Assembly: GCA_002315795.1 (NCBI GenBank)
Contig: DCIF01000047.1
Location: 7,083 to 19,777 of the forward strand
Direction: 5' to 3'
From: Bacteroidales bacterium UBA1733
GTDB lineage: Bacteria > Bacteroidota > Bacteroidia > Bacteroidales > UBA3663
Length of the DNA stretch: 12,695 nt
Shown here: positions 1 through 7,112 of the stretch, piece by piece
Layout of the letters: every line of letters begins with the position of its first letter
Numbering within the stretch: position 1 is the stretch's first letter
Translations under genes and position numbers: made by a program
The notes under the pieces: generated by a model
The model's database searches: none
Seen by the model: the letters and a program-made list of their open reading frames with translations, nothing else
Told to the model about the DNA's origin: nothing

Positions 1-1490
1 GTAGCCAGACGAATACGCTGGCTTTCTCCGCCAGAAAGTGTCATCGTAGCACGTCCTAAAGAAAGATATCCTAAGCCAACTCCCAACAAAAAATTGATAC
101 GAGTGTCAATCTCTTTCAGAATTTCTCCAGCCACTTGCTTCTGACGATCAGAGAGTTTTTCTGGCAGCTGCTTCACCCATATCGCCAGATCGGCCAATGT
201 CATAGCGCTAACCTCAGCAATGTTCTTACCATCAAGCAGATAGTGCAACGCTTCTTTGTTCAATCGCTGTCCGTTACACTCCGGACAAGGTCTGGTGGAA
301 CTGAACGACTCTGCCCACCTGCGTTCCTTGACAGAAGCATCATCACCGGCAGCATCCTGCAGATATTTTACCAGGCCTTCGTAAGGCATCGTCATCATTG
401 ACGAAAAGCCAGCAGCTTCCTCGCTGACATGATAGCACTGACCTGTACCACTCAGGACAGCCTCTATGGCTTCTTCCGAAAGATCTTTGATCGGAGTCTT
501 CAGATTGGCATCATAAGTCTCAAGCAGAGCTTCTATCTGCCAGAAGATCATACTCTTCTTCTGCTTTCCCAAAGGTACGATTCCTCCGTCTGCAATACTA
601 AGCGAAGGGTCAGGTATGATCTTTTCACGGTCAACCATCGTAACCGTTCCAAGTCCGTGACAGTGTGGACACGCTCCCATCGGACTGTTAAAAGAGAAGT
701 CGTGTGGTGCCGGATCCTTGTACGAAATGCCAGTGATAGGATCCATGAGCGTACGACTATAATAACGTAGAGAATCCGGAAGATCGGCAGACAGAATCAT
801 CATCATACCCTCTCCCATTCGCATGGCCAGACGGACACTCTCACGCAGTCTATGTTCGTCAATGGCCTCCACGCGCATCTTATCTACGACCAGTTCGATG
901 CTATGATTCTTATATCGGTCCAGCTGAAGGCCGTGCAGAACCTCACGCATCTCACCATCGATGCGAACGTTGAGATAACCTTTCTTGCGAAGGTTCTCAA
1001 AAAGATCACGATAATGTCCCTTGCGATTTCTGACTAATGGCGACAGCAGATAAACACGCTGACCATCATAGTCTTTCAGTATCAGCTCCAGAATCTGATC
1101 CTCACTGAAACGGACCATCTTCTCTCCACTCAAATAAGAATATGCCTCACCGGCTCGAGCATAGAGCAGACGCAAGAAGTCGTAAATCTCTGTTGTTGTA
1201 CCGACAGTAGAACGCGGATTATGATTCGTTGTCTTCTGTTCGATACTGATAACTGGGCTCAGTCCACTGATTTTGTCCACATCAGGTCGCTCCAGATTAC
1301 CAAGGAAATTACGCGCATAACTAGAGAACGTCTCGATATAGCGCCGCTGACCTTCGGCATAGATTGTGTCGAAGGCCAGCGATGATTTTCCCGAACCTGA
1401 GAGTCCGGTGATGACGGTTAACGAGTGACCAGGAATAGTCACATCGATATTCTTCAGATTATGGACGCGAGCGCCCAGTACTTCAATCAT
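1..1490 (-). CDS. uvrA: UvrA, excinuclease ABC subunit A (N-terminal part, cut by the window edge)
   Basis: DNA-damage recognition ATPase of nucleotide excision repair, which loads UvrB on damaged DNA in the cytoplasm. About 496 codons are visible, from the start to the first ABC signature; the family is about 940 residues, so roughly the second half is missing to the left. Visible are Walker A GLSGSGKS (residues 29-36), the IEQK...NPRSTVGT segment, a UvrB-binding region (LLSPLVRNRKGHYRDLFENL), a CPHC knuckle in GACPHCHGLG, CPEC in RPCPECNGQRLN, and LSGGESQRIRLA at the edge. The ATG at 1488-1490 begins MIEVLGARVHNLKNIDV, the usual UvrA N-terminus, and an in-frame stop lies just upstream. It begins 9 nt after the ROK kinase stop, so the two genes are probably co-transcribed. 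The first Cys pair of the zinc module is absent (MDPITG). Identity is secure; which UvrA paralogue it is remains open. Confidence 0.97.
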   Translation of the reverse strand, partial: MIEVLGARVHNLKNIDVTIPGHSLTVITGLSGSGKSSLAFDTIYAEGQRRYIETFSSYARNFLGNLERPDVDKISGLSPVISIEQKTTNHNPRSTVGTTTEIYDFLRLLYARAGEAYSYLSGEKMVRFSEDQILELILKDYDGQRVYLLSPLVRNRKGHYRDLFENLRKKGYLNVRIDGEMREVLHGLQLDRYKNHSIELVVDKMRVEAIDEHRLRESVRLAMRMGEGMMMILSADLPDSLRYYSRTLMDPITGISYKDPAPHDFSFNSPMGACPHCHGLGTVTMVDREKIIPDPSLSIADGGIVPLGKQKKSMIFWQIEALLETYDANLKTPIKDLSEEAIEAVLSGTGQCYHVSEEAAGFSSMMTMPYEGLVKYLQDAAGDDASVKERRWAESFSSTRPCPECNGQRLNKEALHYLLDGKNIAEVSAMTLADLAIWVKQLPEKLSDRQKQVAGEILKEIDTRINFLLGVGLGYLSLGRATMTLSGGESQRIRLA

Positions 1491-1499
1491 TAGCAGTTA

Positions 1500-2468
1500 T
1501 TATTCTTTTGCTTTCCAACCGAGAGCAGCGGCACCCAGGACAGCGGCATCAGCCGACTTCAAGCCTGAAGGGAGCACCTTGATCTTGCCGCGCCAGATGG
1601 CGAGCAGACTGTTCTCCATAGCCTCCACGATTGGGTTCATCAGGAGGCTGCCTGCCTGTGCCAGACCGCCAAAGAGGATGATAGCCTCAGGAGCCGAGAA
1701 GCTGACGAAGTCGGCAAAGGCCTCGCCCATGATCTTGCCGGTGAACTCGAAGATCTCCTTAGCGAGAGCGTCGCCCTTCTGAGCAGCGTCGAATACATCC
1801 TTCGAGGTGATCTTGTCGACCTCGACCTGACGGAGCAGAGACTCATCGCCACGGGTGGTGAGGAACTCACGAGCGGTACGAGCCACACCAGTAGCAGAGC
1901 AGTAGCACTCGAGGTGATCAGTAAGACCACAGCCACACATACGGTTGCCCTGATGACGAACACGTACGTGACCAAGCTCACCAGCAAATCCGTCATGACC
2001 GTAAACAAGCTCTCCGTTGATAACGATACCTGAACCTACACCTGTACCGAGGGTGATCTCGATAAAGTCGCGCATGCCCTTGGCAGCACCATAGGTCATT
2101 TCGCCGATAGCAGCAGCATTGGCATCGTTGGTAACAGCGACAGGAATGCCCAGACGCTCATAAAGGCTTTCAGCCAGTGGGAGGACGCCCTTCCAAGGAA
2201 GATTTGGAGCGAACTCGATGTTTCCGGTGTAATAGTTAGCATTAGGAGCACCAATGCCAATGCCGGTAATCATCTGTGAACCACCTACCTCATCCATCAC
2301 CTGGCGGAGTGCAGCAGCGATAGCGTCAATGAAGTCATTGAAATCAGGATAGTTCTGTGTTTTGATGGAAGTCGTAGCCACTACGCGGCCACGGGTGTCG
2401 GCAATACCCATTACGGTGTTAGTACCACCACAGTCAATGCCGATAACATAAGGTTTACATGTAACCAT
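1500..2468 (-). CDS. ROK-family sugar kinase (glucokinase-like)
   Basis: Cytoplasmic ATP-dependent sugar kinase of the ROK family, 322 residues, full length; glucokinase (glucose to glucose-6-phosphate) is the likeliest activity. Visible are the ATP phosphate-binding motif DCGGTNT (12-18), the catalytic-base motif TNDANAAAIGE with Asp115, the glycine-rich LGTGVGSG (140-147), and the ELGH motif with sugar-binding Glu164 and zinc-ligand His167. The ROK zinc motif is present as MCGCGLTDHLE (177-187): Cys178 and Cys180 are kept, but the usual third Cys is His185. A second adenosine-site glycine cluster, ILFGGLAQAG, lies near residue 265. The promoter at 2561-2592 precedes it and uvrA follows 9 nt after its stop, so sugar kinase and repair gene probably share an mRNA. 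The substrate (glucose, mannose, N-acetylhexosamine) cannot be read from the sequence. Confidence 0.93.
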   Translation of the reverse strand: MVTCKPYVIGIDCGGTNTVMGIADTRGRVVATTSIKTQNYPDFNDFIDAIAAALRQVMDEVGGSQMITGIGIGAPNANYYTGNIEFAPNLPWKGVLPLAESLYERLGIPVAVTNDANAAAIGEMTYGAAKGMRDFIEITLGTGVGSGIVINGELVYGHDGFAGELGHVRVRHQGNRMCGCGLTDHLECYCSATGVARTAREFLTTRGDESLLRQVEVDKITSKDVFDAAQKGDALAKEIFEFTGKIMGEAFADFVSFSAPEAIILFGGLAQAGSLLMNPIVEAMENSLLAIWRGKIKVLPSGLKSADAAVLGAAALGWKAKE

Positions 2469-2560
2469 TGTTTGGAAGTTTTAGAGTGTATATATTGTGT
2501 TTATTAAAAATGCATTCTGAGCAGAGCGAAAAAACGCATGAGCACAAAATATAAAGTGCG

Positions 2561-2592
2561 CAAATATAACAAATATTTCTCTAACCGACAAG
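2561..2592 (-). promoter_or_regulatory. Bacteroidota-type promoter for the ROK kinase-uvrA operon
   Basis: On the minus strand the -7 box is TATATTTG (2561-2568), a perfect TAnnTTTG. CTTG (2589-2592) stands 20 nt upstream as a 3-of-4 match to the -33 TTTG. The predicted start is near 2556, giving a leader of about 88 nt to the ATG at 2468. A 9-bp inverted repeat (2571-2579 and 2601-2609) brackets the -33 element. Confidence 0.6.
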
Positions 2593-2637
2593 AGAACCTT
2601 GAAATATTTATATGCGATAGCGCATTATTGTTATTTT

Positions 2638-3549
2638 TTAACGCAATTTGAGCACTTGACCTGTATGAACGGTAGCAGAAATCAGATCATTGCGTTTCAT
2701 CAGGGATTTCACTCGCACACCATAAAGCTGTGAGATGCTCCACAGAGACTCTCCTCCTTTCACTACGTGTATATCGAATCCCTTGTCTGCCTTCTTATGT
2801 TTTTTATGCAAATAAATAATGTCGTTCTCCTTCAGAACCGACTGTTTGGTCAGATCGTTCCAGCTGCGCAACTTTCGCTTAGAGATACCGAACTCCTTGG
2901 CAATGACCGAAAGGTCATCATCCTTATAGCAACGCACATATTTCAGGCCACCTTTCTGTTTGGTGACATACAACCTATGCGTCTCTTTCAGCGTTTTTAC
3001 ATTCTTCACGTCATAAGCATCCAGATGATTCTTTTCGATCATGTCAACCAGCATGTAGCCATACTTCGGATTGGTTGCATAACCACATTCTTTCAGACCA
3101 TGCGCCCATCCTTCATAGTCGCGAATGTCTAATTTAAACAACTTATTATAACGTGTATTGTCTCTCAGGAACGTACTATGATACTCGTAACCCTCTTCTA
3201 CACTTTTAAACTTACAGAAAGGTTCATCCTTAGAATCATCATCACAACGAACCACAGGGCCCTTCCAACCTCGACTATAGGCCTTGATGCCGAAGTGATT
3301 CCTGGCCTCTATAGCCAGATAGCTAGATCCGTAACCAGACTCCAGAATACCTTGCGCAAGGGTAATCGAAGCCGGTATGCCATATTTTTTCATCTGCTTA
3401 CGGGCCTCATTGCCATACTTATCACAGTATTCCTGCACAGTCAGTCGCGGACCTAAAGCAGGGCACTTGGCTTTTTTCGCAGCGGACGCAGGAGCGACAG
3501 AAAAAGAGATAAACGATAAAAATAAGGACAAGAAGAGTATTTTTTTCAT
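2638..3549 (-). CDS. Secreted glucosaminidase with two C-terminal LysM domains (peptidoglycan hydrolase)
   Basis: Predicted exported N-acetylglucosaminidase (FlgJ/LytD-like, GH73-type fold) acting on cell-wall glycan, 303 residues. A signal peptide covers about 1-23 (MKKILFLSLFLSF...APASA). The glucosaminidase domain covers about 40-190, with the catalytic-Glu motif AQGILESGYG (Glu70) and NHFGIKA downstream. Two LysM-type peptidoglycan-binding segments follow: a divergent one around 200-250 and a clear one at 260-303 (HVVKGGESLWSISQLYGV). The in-frame ORF extends 18 codons further upstream, but the ATG at 3549 begins a textbook signal peptide, and the extension runs into the divergent cdd promoter. 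Likely role is septum splitting or cell-wall turnover. A 5-bp GC hairpin (2612-2625) follows the stop without a T-run, so termination there is doubtful. Confidence 0.9.
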   Translation of the reverse strand: MKKILFLSLFLSFISFSVAPASAAKKAKCPALGPRLTVQEYCDKYGNEARKQMKKYGIPASITLAQGILESGYGSSYLAIEARNHFGIKAYSRGWKGPVVRCDDDSKDEPFCKFKSVEEGYEYHSTFLRDNTRYNKLFKLDIRDYEGWAHGLKECGYATNPKYGYMLVDMIEKNHLDAYDVKNVKTLKETHRLYVTKQKGGLKYVRCYKDDDLSVIAKEFGISKRKLRSWNDLTKQSVLKENDIIYLHKKHKKADKGFDIHVVKGGESLWSISQLYGVRVKSLMKRNDLISATVHTGQVLKLR

Positions 3550-3566
3550 GTATTTAGGGCCAAAAG

Positions 3567-3598
3567 TTTGGTTCTTTCTTGAAAACAACATATATTTG
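3567..3598 (+). promoter_or_regulatory. Bacteroidota-type promoter for cdd
   Basis: A perfect fit to the Bacteroidota consensus: TTTG (3567-3570), exactly 20 nt, then TATATTTG (3591-3598). Transcription should start near 3603, leaving a leader of about 15 nt before the ATG at 3618. This excludes the more upstream in-frame ATG at 3579, which lies inside the promoter. Confidence 0.8.
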
Positions 3599-3617
3599 CA
3601 CATCTTTAATCAATAAA

Positions 3618-4112
3618 ATGAATGTCATGAAGACCTTTGAAATCGCTGCAAAGATAAGTATTTTTGATGAATTAGAGCTCACCGAAGAGCAAAAAAATGT
3701 TGTCGAAGCAGCAAAAAAAGCTACAGCAGGCTCCTATGCTCCTTATTCTCGTTTTCATGTTGGTGCCGCTTGCCTGCTGAATAACGGAAAAATCATTACT
3801 GGATCTAACCAGGAAAACGCAGCATATCCGAGTGGAATCTGCGCCGAACGCACTACTCTCTTTCATGCCATGCACCAGTATCCCAATGCAAAAGTACTCA
3901 AACTGGCAGTAGTTGCTTGTGATGACAATGGCCAGTTCTTGGAAGAAATGGCTGCACCCTGTGGTGCCTGCCGCCAGGTGATTTATGAGACAGAATGTCG
4001 GTCAAAGGGACCCATTGAGATCCTTTTACCTACCGCAAAAAATGGCATTTATGTTGCAAAAAGCATAAAAGATTTACTTCCTTTTGCTTTTGGACCAGAT
4101 AATCTAATTTAG
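3618..4112 (+). CDS. cdd: Cytidine deaminase
   Basis: Zinc-dependent deaminase converting cytidine and deoxycytidine to uridine and deoxyuridine in pyrimidine salvage; cytoplasmic. It has 164 residues, somewhat longer than the roughly 130-residue homotetrameric Bacillus type because of an N-terminal extension of about 25 residues. The zinc and catalytic motifs are complete: CAE (Cys75, proton-shuttling Glu77) and PCGAC (Cys115, Cys118), so the three-Cys zinc site of the tetrameric class is present. YAPYSRFHVGAA (40-51) and the NQENAAYPSGICAER substrate loop are also typical. The start is 3618 because the promoter -7 box ends at 3598; ATG 3627 is an alternative. A T-run (4118-4124) follows the stop, but the hairpin before it is poor. 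It is divergent from the glucosaminidase gene and precedes dnaA. Confidence 0.95.
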   Translation: MNVMKTFEIAAKISIFDELELTEEQKNVVEAAKKATAGSYAPYSRFHVGAACLLNNGKIITGSNQENAAYPSGICAERTTLFHAMHQYPNAKVLKLAVVACDDNGQFLEEMAAPCGACRQVIYETECRSKGPIEILLPTAKNGIYVAKSIKDLLPFAFGPDNLI

Positions 4113-4135
4113 AATTATTTTTTTACTACGATCAG

Positions 4136-4213
4136 AAGTTATCAACAATCTAAATACCCATTTTTCAAGCATAAACGAATCGAAAAAAGGACGAAAAAGA
4201 TTGTTGATAACTT
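4136..4213. repeat. Perfect 16-bp inverted repeat with two DnaA-box-like 9-mers
   Basis: AAGTTATCAACAATCT (4136-4151) is the exact reverse complement of AGATTGTTGATAACTT (4198-4213), with 46 nt between. Each arm contains TTATCAACA (4139-4147 on plus, 4202-4210 on minus), one mismatch from the classical DnaA box TTATCCACA. The 46-nt spacer is too long for a tight hairpin and suits paired protein binding better. Confidence 0.75.
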
Positions 4214-4369
4214 TATTTATTCAATTATGCTCACCGCACTAATACCATTTATAAATCAGTGAATTAAGCATTCAAATATCTCATTTATCGAAACTCCGTT
4301 TTATCAACCAAGAAAAAGCAGAAAATCAGTTAGTTAGAGTTTTCCAAATTTTTCTCCCCTTTTTTGGGT

Positions 4370-4401
4370 ATTGCAAGATAAAAAAATTTGTTGTAACTTT
4401 G
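4370..4401 (+). promoter_or_regulatory. Promoter for dnaA
   Basis: The -7 box TAACTTTG (4394-4401) is a perfect TAnnTTTG. ATTG (4370-4373), a 3-of-4 match to TTTG, stands 20 nt upstream. Transcription should start near 4406 and leave a leader of about 100 nt. The DnaA-box-like repeat lies 150-230 nt upstream, in place for autoregulation. Confidence 0.7.
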
Positions 4402-4507
4402 CACTCGCAAATTCGGCAGTACGCACCTATTGCATTTATTTATTATATTGATCATTAACTTATCGGATCTATAACGCAACATTGCATCCACAACTCAAAA
4501 AATAATA

Positions 4508-5881
4508 ATGGCTCAGTTCGAAACTCAATGGGACCAGTGTCTCGACATCATCAGGGATAACCTGCAGAACGAGGAAGCATTTCAGAACTTCTTCGCTACT
4601 TGTCGTGCACACAGTTATGAGGACGGCAAGCTCACTTTGCTTATCCCTTCCCATTTTGTATATGAGCACCTCGAAAACCAGTATTTTGACCTTTTAAAGA
4701 AAACACTTCAGCGCGTATATGGCCCACAGGTACGTTTAGGTTACAAAGTAGCTGTTGTCATGCCAAAGCAAGGAGAACCTGAAGGAGAAGATCATACCGT
4801 CATGCTTCGTGGCATCAGCCGTGAGGTTCGCCAGGAGCAGGAGTTTGATACTCATCTCAATCCGAATTGTACTTTTGAAAGCTTCTTCTCAGGAAAGTCA
4901 AATGAATTGGCATACAGTGCTGGCAAGACGGTCAGCAAGATGCCAGGCCATAATGCATTCAACCCTTTCTTCATTTTCGGAGCAAGCGGCGTCGGCAAGA
5001 CTCATCTTGCCCAGGCTATCGCATTAAAAATACAGGAAAACTATGCAGATAAGCGCATACTCTATGTCACTGCACATCAGTTCATGACTCAGTATGCAGA
5101 TGCTTCTCGTCGCAACGTGGTGCCAGATTTTATCAATTTTTATCAGACCATTGATGTGCTCGTGGTCGATGATATCCAGGAATTTGCTGGCAAGAACAAA
5201 GTTGCCACACAGAATACCTTCTTCCATATCTTCAACTATCTGCATCAGAGCGGAAAGCAGCTTATCATGACCTGTGACCGTCCGCCAGTAGAGCTTGAAG
5301 AGTTGGTTCCACGTCTTCTGACCCGTTTCAAATGGGGTTTCATCGGAGAGATTGATCATCCTGACTACGAACTGCGCAAGGACATTCTTCGTGGCAAATG
5401 TGAGAAGGAAGGTCTCACTATCACCGACGAAGTCATCGACTTCATTGCTCGTAATGCGACCGACAACGTCCGCGACCTTGAGGGCATTATCAATTCACTC
5501 CTTGCCCACTCTATTGCATTCAATCGTCCTATTGATCAGGAACTTGCATCACGCGTCATGCGTATGATCATTAAGATTGAGGCCAAGGTCATCACCTGCG
5601 AGAACATCCTCAACCTGGTCATCGGCACTTTCGGCATAGATATGAAGAGCATCAATTCCAAGAGCCGCAAGCGCGAGATCGTTCTGGCACGCCAAGCAGC
5701 AATGCACCTGTGCAAGAAGTTCACCACACAATCCGTCAGTCGCATTGGCATGGTAGTGGGTGGCCGTGATCATGCTACGGTACTACATGCTCTTAAAAAC
5801 GTTGATGATCTGCTCAACACTGATGCCGACTTCAAGCGCAAATATGATTCGATTGAATCAGAACTCTCAAGCAATTGTTAG
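4508..5881 (+). CDS. dnaA: Chromosomal replication initiator DnaA
   Basis: Initiator AAA+ ATPase that binds DnaA boxes, melts the origin and loads the helicase; also a transcription regulator. It has 457 residues, full length (E. coli 467). Domain I covers about 1-85, with a short linker of about 86-120. AAA+ domain III has Walker A GASGVGKT (158-165), Walker B VLVVDDIQ (217-224), an RLLTRFKWG arginine-finger box and NVRDLEG sensor 2. Domain IV ends with the DnaA signature GGRDHATVLHA (418-428), the box-reading helix-turn-helix. The start ATG follows an AT-rich leader, and MAQFETQWDQCLDII fits the family N-terminus. It is probably monocistronic: own promoter at 4370-4401 and hairpin terminator 20 nt after the stop. 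The DnaA-box-like repeat upstream suggests self-control. Confidence 0.98.
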   Translation: MAQFETQWDQCLDIIRDNLQNEEAFQNFFATCRAHSYEDGKLTLLIPSHFVYEHLENQYFDLLKKTLQRVYGPQVRLGYKVAVVMPKQGEPEGEDHTVMLRGISREVRQEQEFDTHLNPNCTFESFFSGKSNELAYSAGKTVSKMPGHNAFNPFFIFGASGVGKTHLAQAIALKIQENYADKRILYVTAHQFMTQYADASRRNVVPDFINFYQTIDVLVVDDIQEFAGKNKVATQNTFFHIFNYLHQSGKQLIMTCDRPPVELEELVPRLLTRFKWGFIGEIDHPDYELRKDILRGKCEKEGLTITDEVIDFIARNATDNVRDLEGIINSLLAHSIAFNRPIDQELASRVMRMIIKIEAKVITCENILNLVIGTFGIDMKSINSKSRKREIVLARQAAMHLCKKFTTQSVSRIGMVVGGRDHATVLHALKNVDDLLNTDADFKRKYDSIESELSSNC

Positions 5882-5901
5882 TAACAATATATTGTTTCCT
5901 C

Positions 5902-5963
5902 GACATAAGAACAAAAGAATCTCCTTTCAGGCTTTGACAACTCTTTTGTTCTTATGTTTTTTT
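5902..5963 (+). terminator. Rho-independent terminator after dnaA
   Basis: ACATAAGAACAAAAGA (5903-5918) pairs perfectly with TCTTTTGTTCTTATGT (5942-5957), giving a 16-bp stem with a 23-nt loop, followed by seven T (5957-5963). The stem is AT-rich but long. It ends only 11 nt before the next start codon, so it could also act as a leader structure for the YeiH gene. Confidence 0.75.
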
Positions 5964-5974
5964 ATTATTAAAGT

Positions 5975-7057
5975 ATGATAAGGAATGAAATTATCTACAT
6001 CATCCTGGTAGTTATCCTGGCTTGTAGTCTCCTCCTCGGCTTCTTTACCGAAGTTTTCCATCTTGATCTTGGCAGTCTCTCATGGCTGGCCACCTGGGTA
6101 AGTAGTCCTATTGCTCTGCTCATCGGACTCGTATTCGCGCTCATTTTTGGCAAGGCCTATCCTGATTTTAACAAGACCATGTCAAAGAAGCTGTTGCAGT
6201 ATTCTGTTATCGGACTTGGCTTTGGCATGAACGTATATAAGGCACTCGCTTCCGGTTCAGAAGGCATGCTCTTCACCATCATCAGCGTCTTTGGCACGCT
6301 GGCATTAGGTTATATCATTGGTCGTAAGCTGCTTAAAGTCGATTCTCAGACCTCATATCTTATCAGTTCAGGCACCGCCATTTGTGGTGGTTCGGCCATT
6401 GCGGCTGTAGGTCCGGTCATCAAGGCCAAGGCTGAGAGCATGAGTGTAGCCTTAGGTGTTGTCTTTATCCTCAACGCCATTGCCCTCTTTATCTTCCCGA
6501 CTTTTGGCGACATGTTGAATATGGATATGAAACAGTTCGGCATGTGGGCCGCTATTGCCATCCATGACACGTCATCAGTCGTTGGTGCTGGTGCTGCATT
6601 TGATGCCATGCATCCTGACAGAGTTCTGAGCGAAGGCGTTTCTGCGCTTGAGGTGGCTACTACCATCAAGCTCACCCGAGCTCTCTGGATTGTTGTTCTG
6701 GCATTGATCACACCATTCTTCTTCAAGTCTTTGCAGAACGCAGAAGCCGGACAGAAGAAGCCTTGGTATAAGGCAGTACCTACATTTATCATCTGGTTTA
6801 TCGTAGCTATCCTCTTCAATACTTACATCTTAAGTAATGCAGCGGTTCTTGGTGACGACCTTGCAGCTACGGGTACAGCTATCGGTAGTGCTATCAATAA
6901 GTTAGCCAAGCATCTCATTACCCTCTCACTTTTCTTTATTGGCGCATCGCTCACACGACAGACGCTCAAAGCAGTAGGTATAAAACCGCTGATTCAGGGT
7001 GTGCTACTCTGGATAACCATCAGTATCGTTTCTCTGGTTTACATCCTGCTTATCTAA
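5975..7057 (+). CDS. YeiH-family (UPF0324) putative sulfate-exporter-like membrane protein
   Basis: Polytopic inner-membrane protein of the YeiH/UPF0324 family, 360 residues, full length, with about ten predicted hydrophobic helices (first at about 6-24, last at about 338-359). Family hallmarks are SSGTAICGGSAIAA (131-144), a conserved half-helix motif, and IHDTSSVVGAG (196-206), plus IKLTRALW (231-238). The family is often labelled putative sulfate exporter from weak evidence; the substrate is not settled. The first ATG gives a clean N-terminal membrane helix and is preceded by AT-rich sequence. No sigma-ABfr promoter is visible between the dnaA terminator and this start, so expression may rely on read-through or a promoter inside dnaA. 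It converges with the next gene at a shared terminator. Confidence 0.92.
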   Translation: MIRNEIIYIILVVILACSLLLGFFTEVFHLDLGSLSWLATWVSSPIALLIGLVFALIFGKAYPDFNKTMSKKLLQYSVIGLGFGMNVYKALASGSEGMLFTIISVFGTLALGYIIGRKLLKVDSQTSYLISSGTAICGGSAIAAVGPVIKAKAESMSVALGVVFILNAIALFIFPTFGDMLNMDMKQFGMWAAIAIHDTSSVVGAGAAFDAMHPDRVLSEGVSALEVATTIKLTRALWIVVLALITPFFFKSLQNAEAGQKKPWYKAVPTFIIWFIVAILFNTYILSNAAVLGDDLAATGTAIGSAINKLAKHLITLSLFFIGASLTRQTLKAVGIKPLIQGVLLWITISIVSLVYILLI

Positions 7058-7063
7058 TAAAAC

Positions 7064-7093
7064 AAGGAGCTGTGACTTTCGACACAGCTCCTT
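7064..7093. terminator. Bidirectional terminator between convergent genes
   Basis: AAGGAGCTGTG (7064-7074) and CACAGCTCCTT (7083-7093) form an 11-bp GC-rich stem with an 8-nt loop. ATTTTTA follows on plus (7094-7100) and TGTTTTATTA on minus. It sits 7 nt after the YeiH stop and 20 nt after the 7113 stop of the minus-strand gene, so it can end both transcripts. Confidence 0.85.
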
Positions 7094-7112
7094 ATTTTTA
7101 ACTTTTCATTCT

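Larger units (their letters stand above)
4113..4507. other. 395-nt AT-rich gap before dnaA: candidate origin or DnaA autoregulatory region
   Basis: No convincing gene is present. The gap holds the 16-bp inverted repeat with DnaA-box-like 9-mers (4136-4213), another similar 9-mer TTATCAACC at 4301-4309, a weaker GCATCCACA at 4484-4492, an AT-rich stretch from about 4211 to 4300 that could serve as an unwinding element, and the dnaA promoter at 4370-4401. The leader from about 4406 to 4507 has no Shine-Dalgarno sequence. Origin function is inferred from position and motifs only. Confidence 0.45.

Noticed and set aside
1640..2008. 122-codon minus-strand ORF inside the ROK kinase
   Set aside because: Out-of-frame reading with Ser/Arg/Leu-biased composition; the ROK frame holds all family motifs.
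2612..2625. Hairpin ATGCG-atag-CGCAT as terminator of the glucosaminidase gene
   Set aside because: Only 5 bp and no T-run on the minus strand, so too weak to call.
3550..3603. 18-codon upstream extension of the glucosaminidase
   Set aside because: It would bury the signal peptide that begins at 3549, and it overlaps the divergent promoter.
3579..3617. 13-codon upstream extension of cytidine deaminase
   Set aside because: The ATG at 3579 lies between the -33 and -7 boxes of a consensus promoter, so it cannot be in the mRNA.
6346..6819. 157-codon minus-strand ORF inside the YeiH gene
   Set aside because: Antisense shadow of a well-conserved membrane protein; no start signals and no recognisable family.
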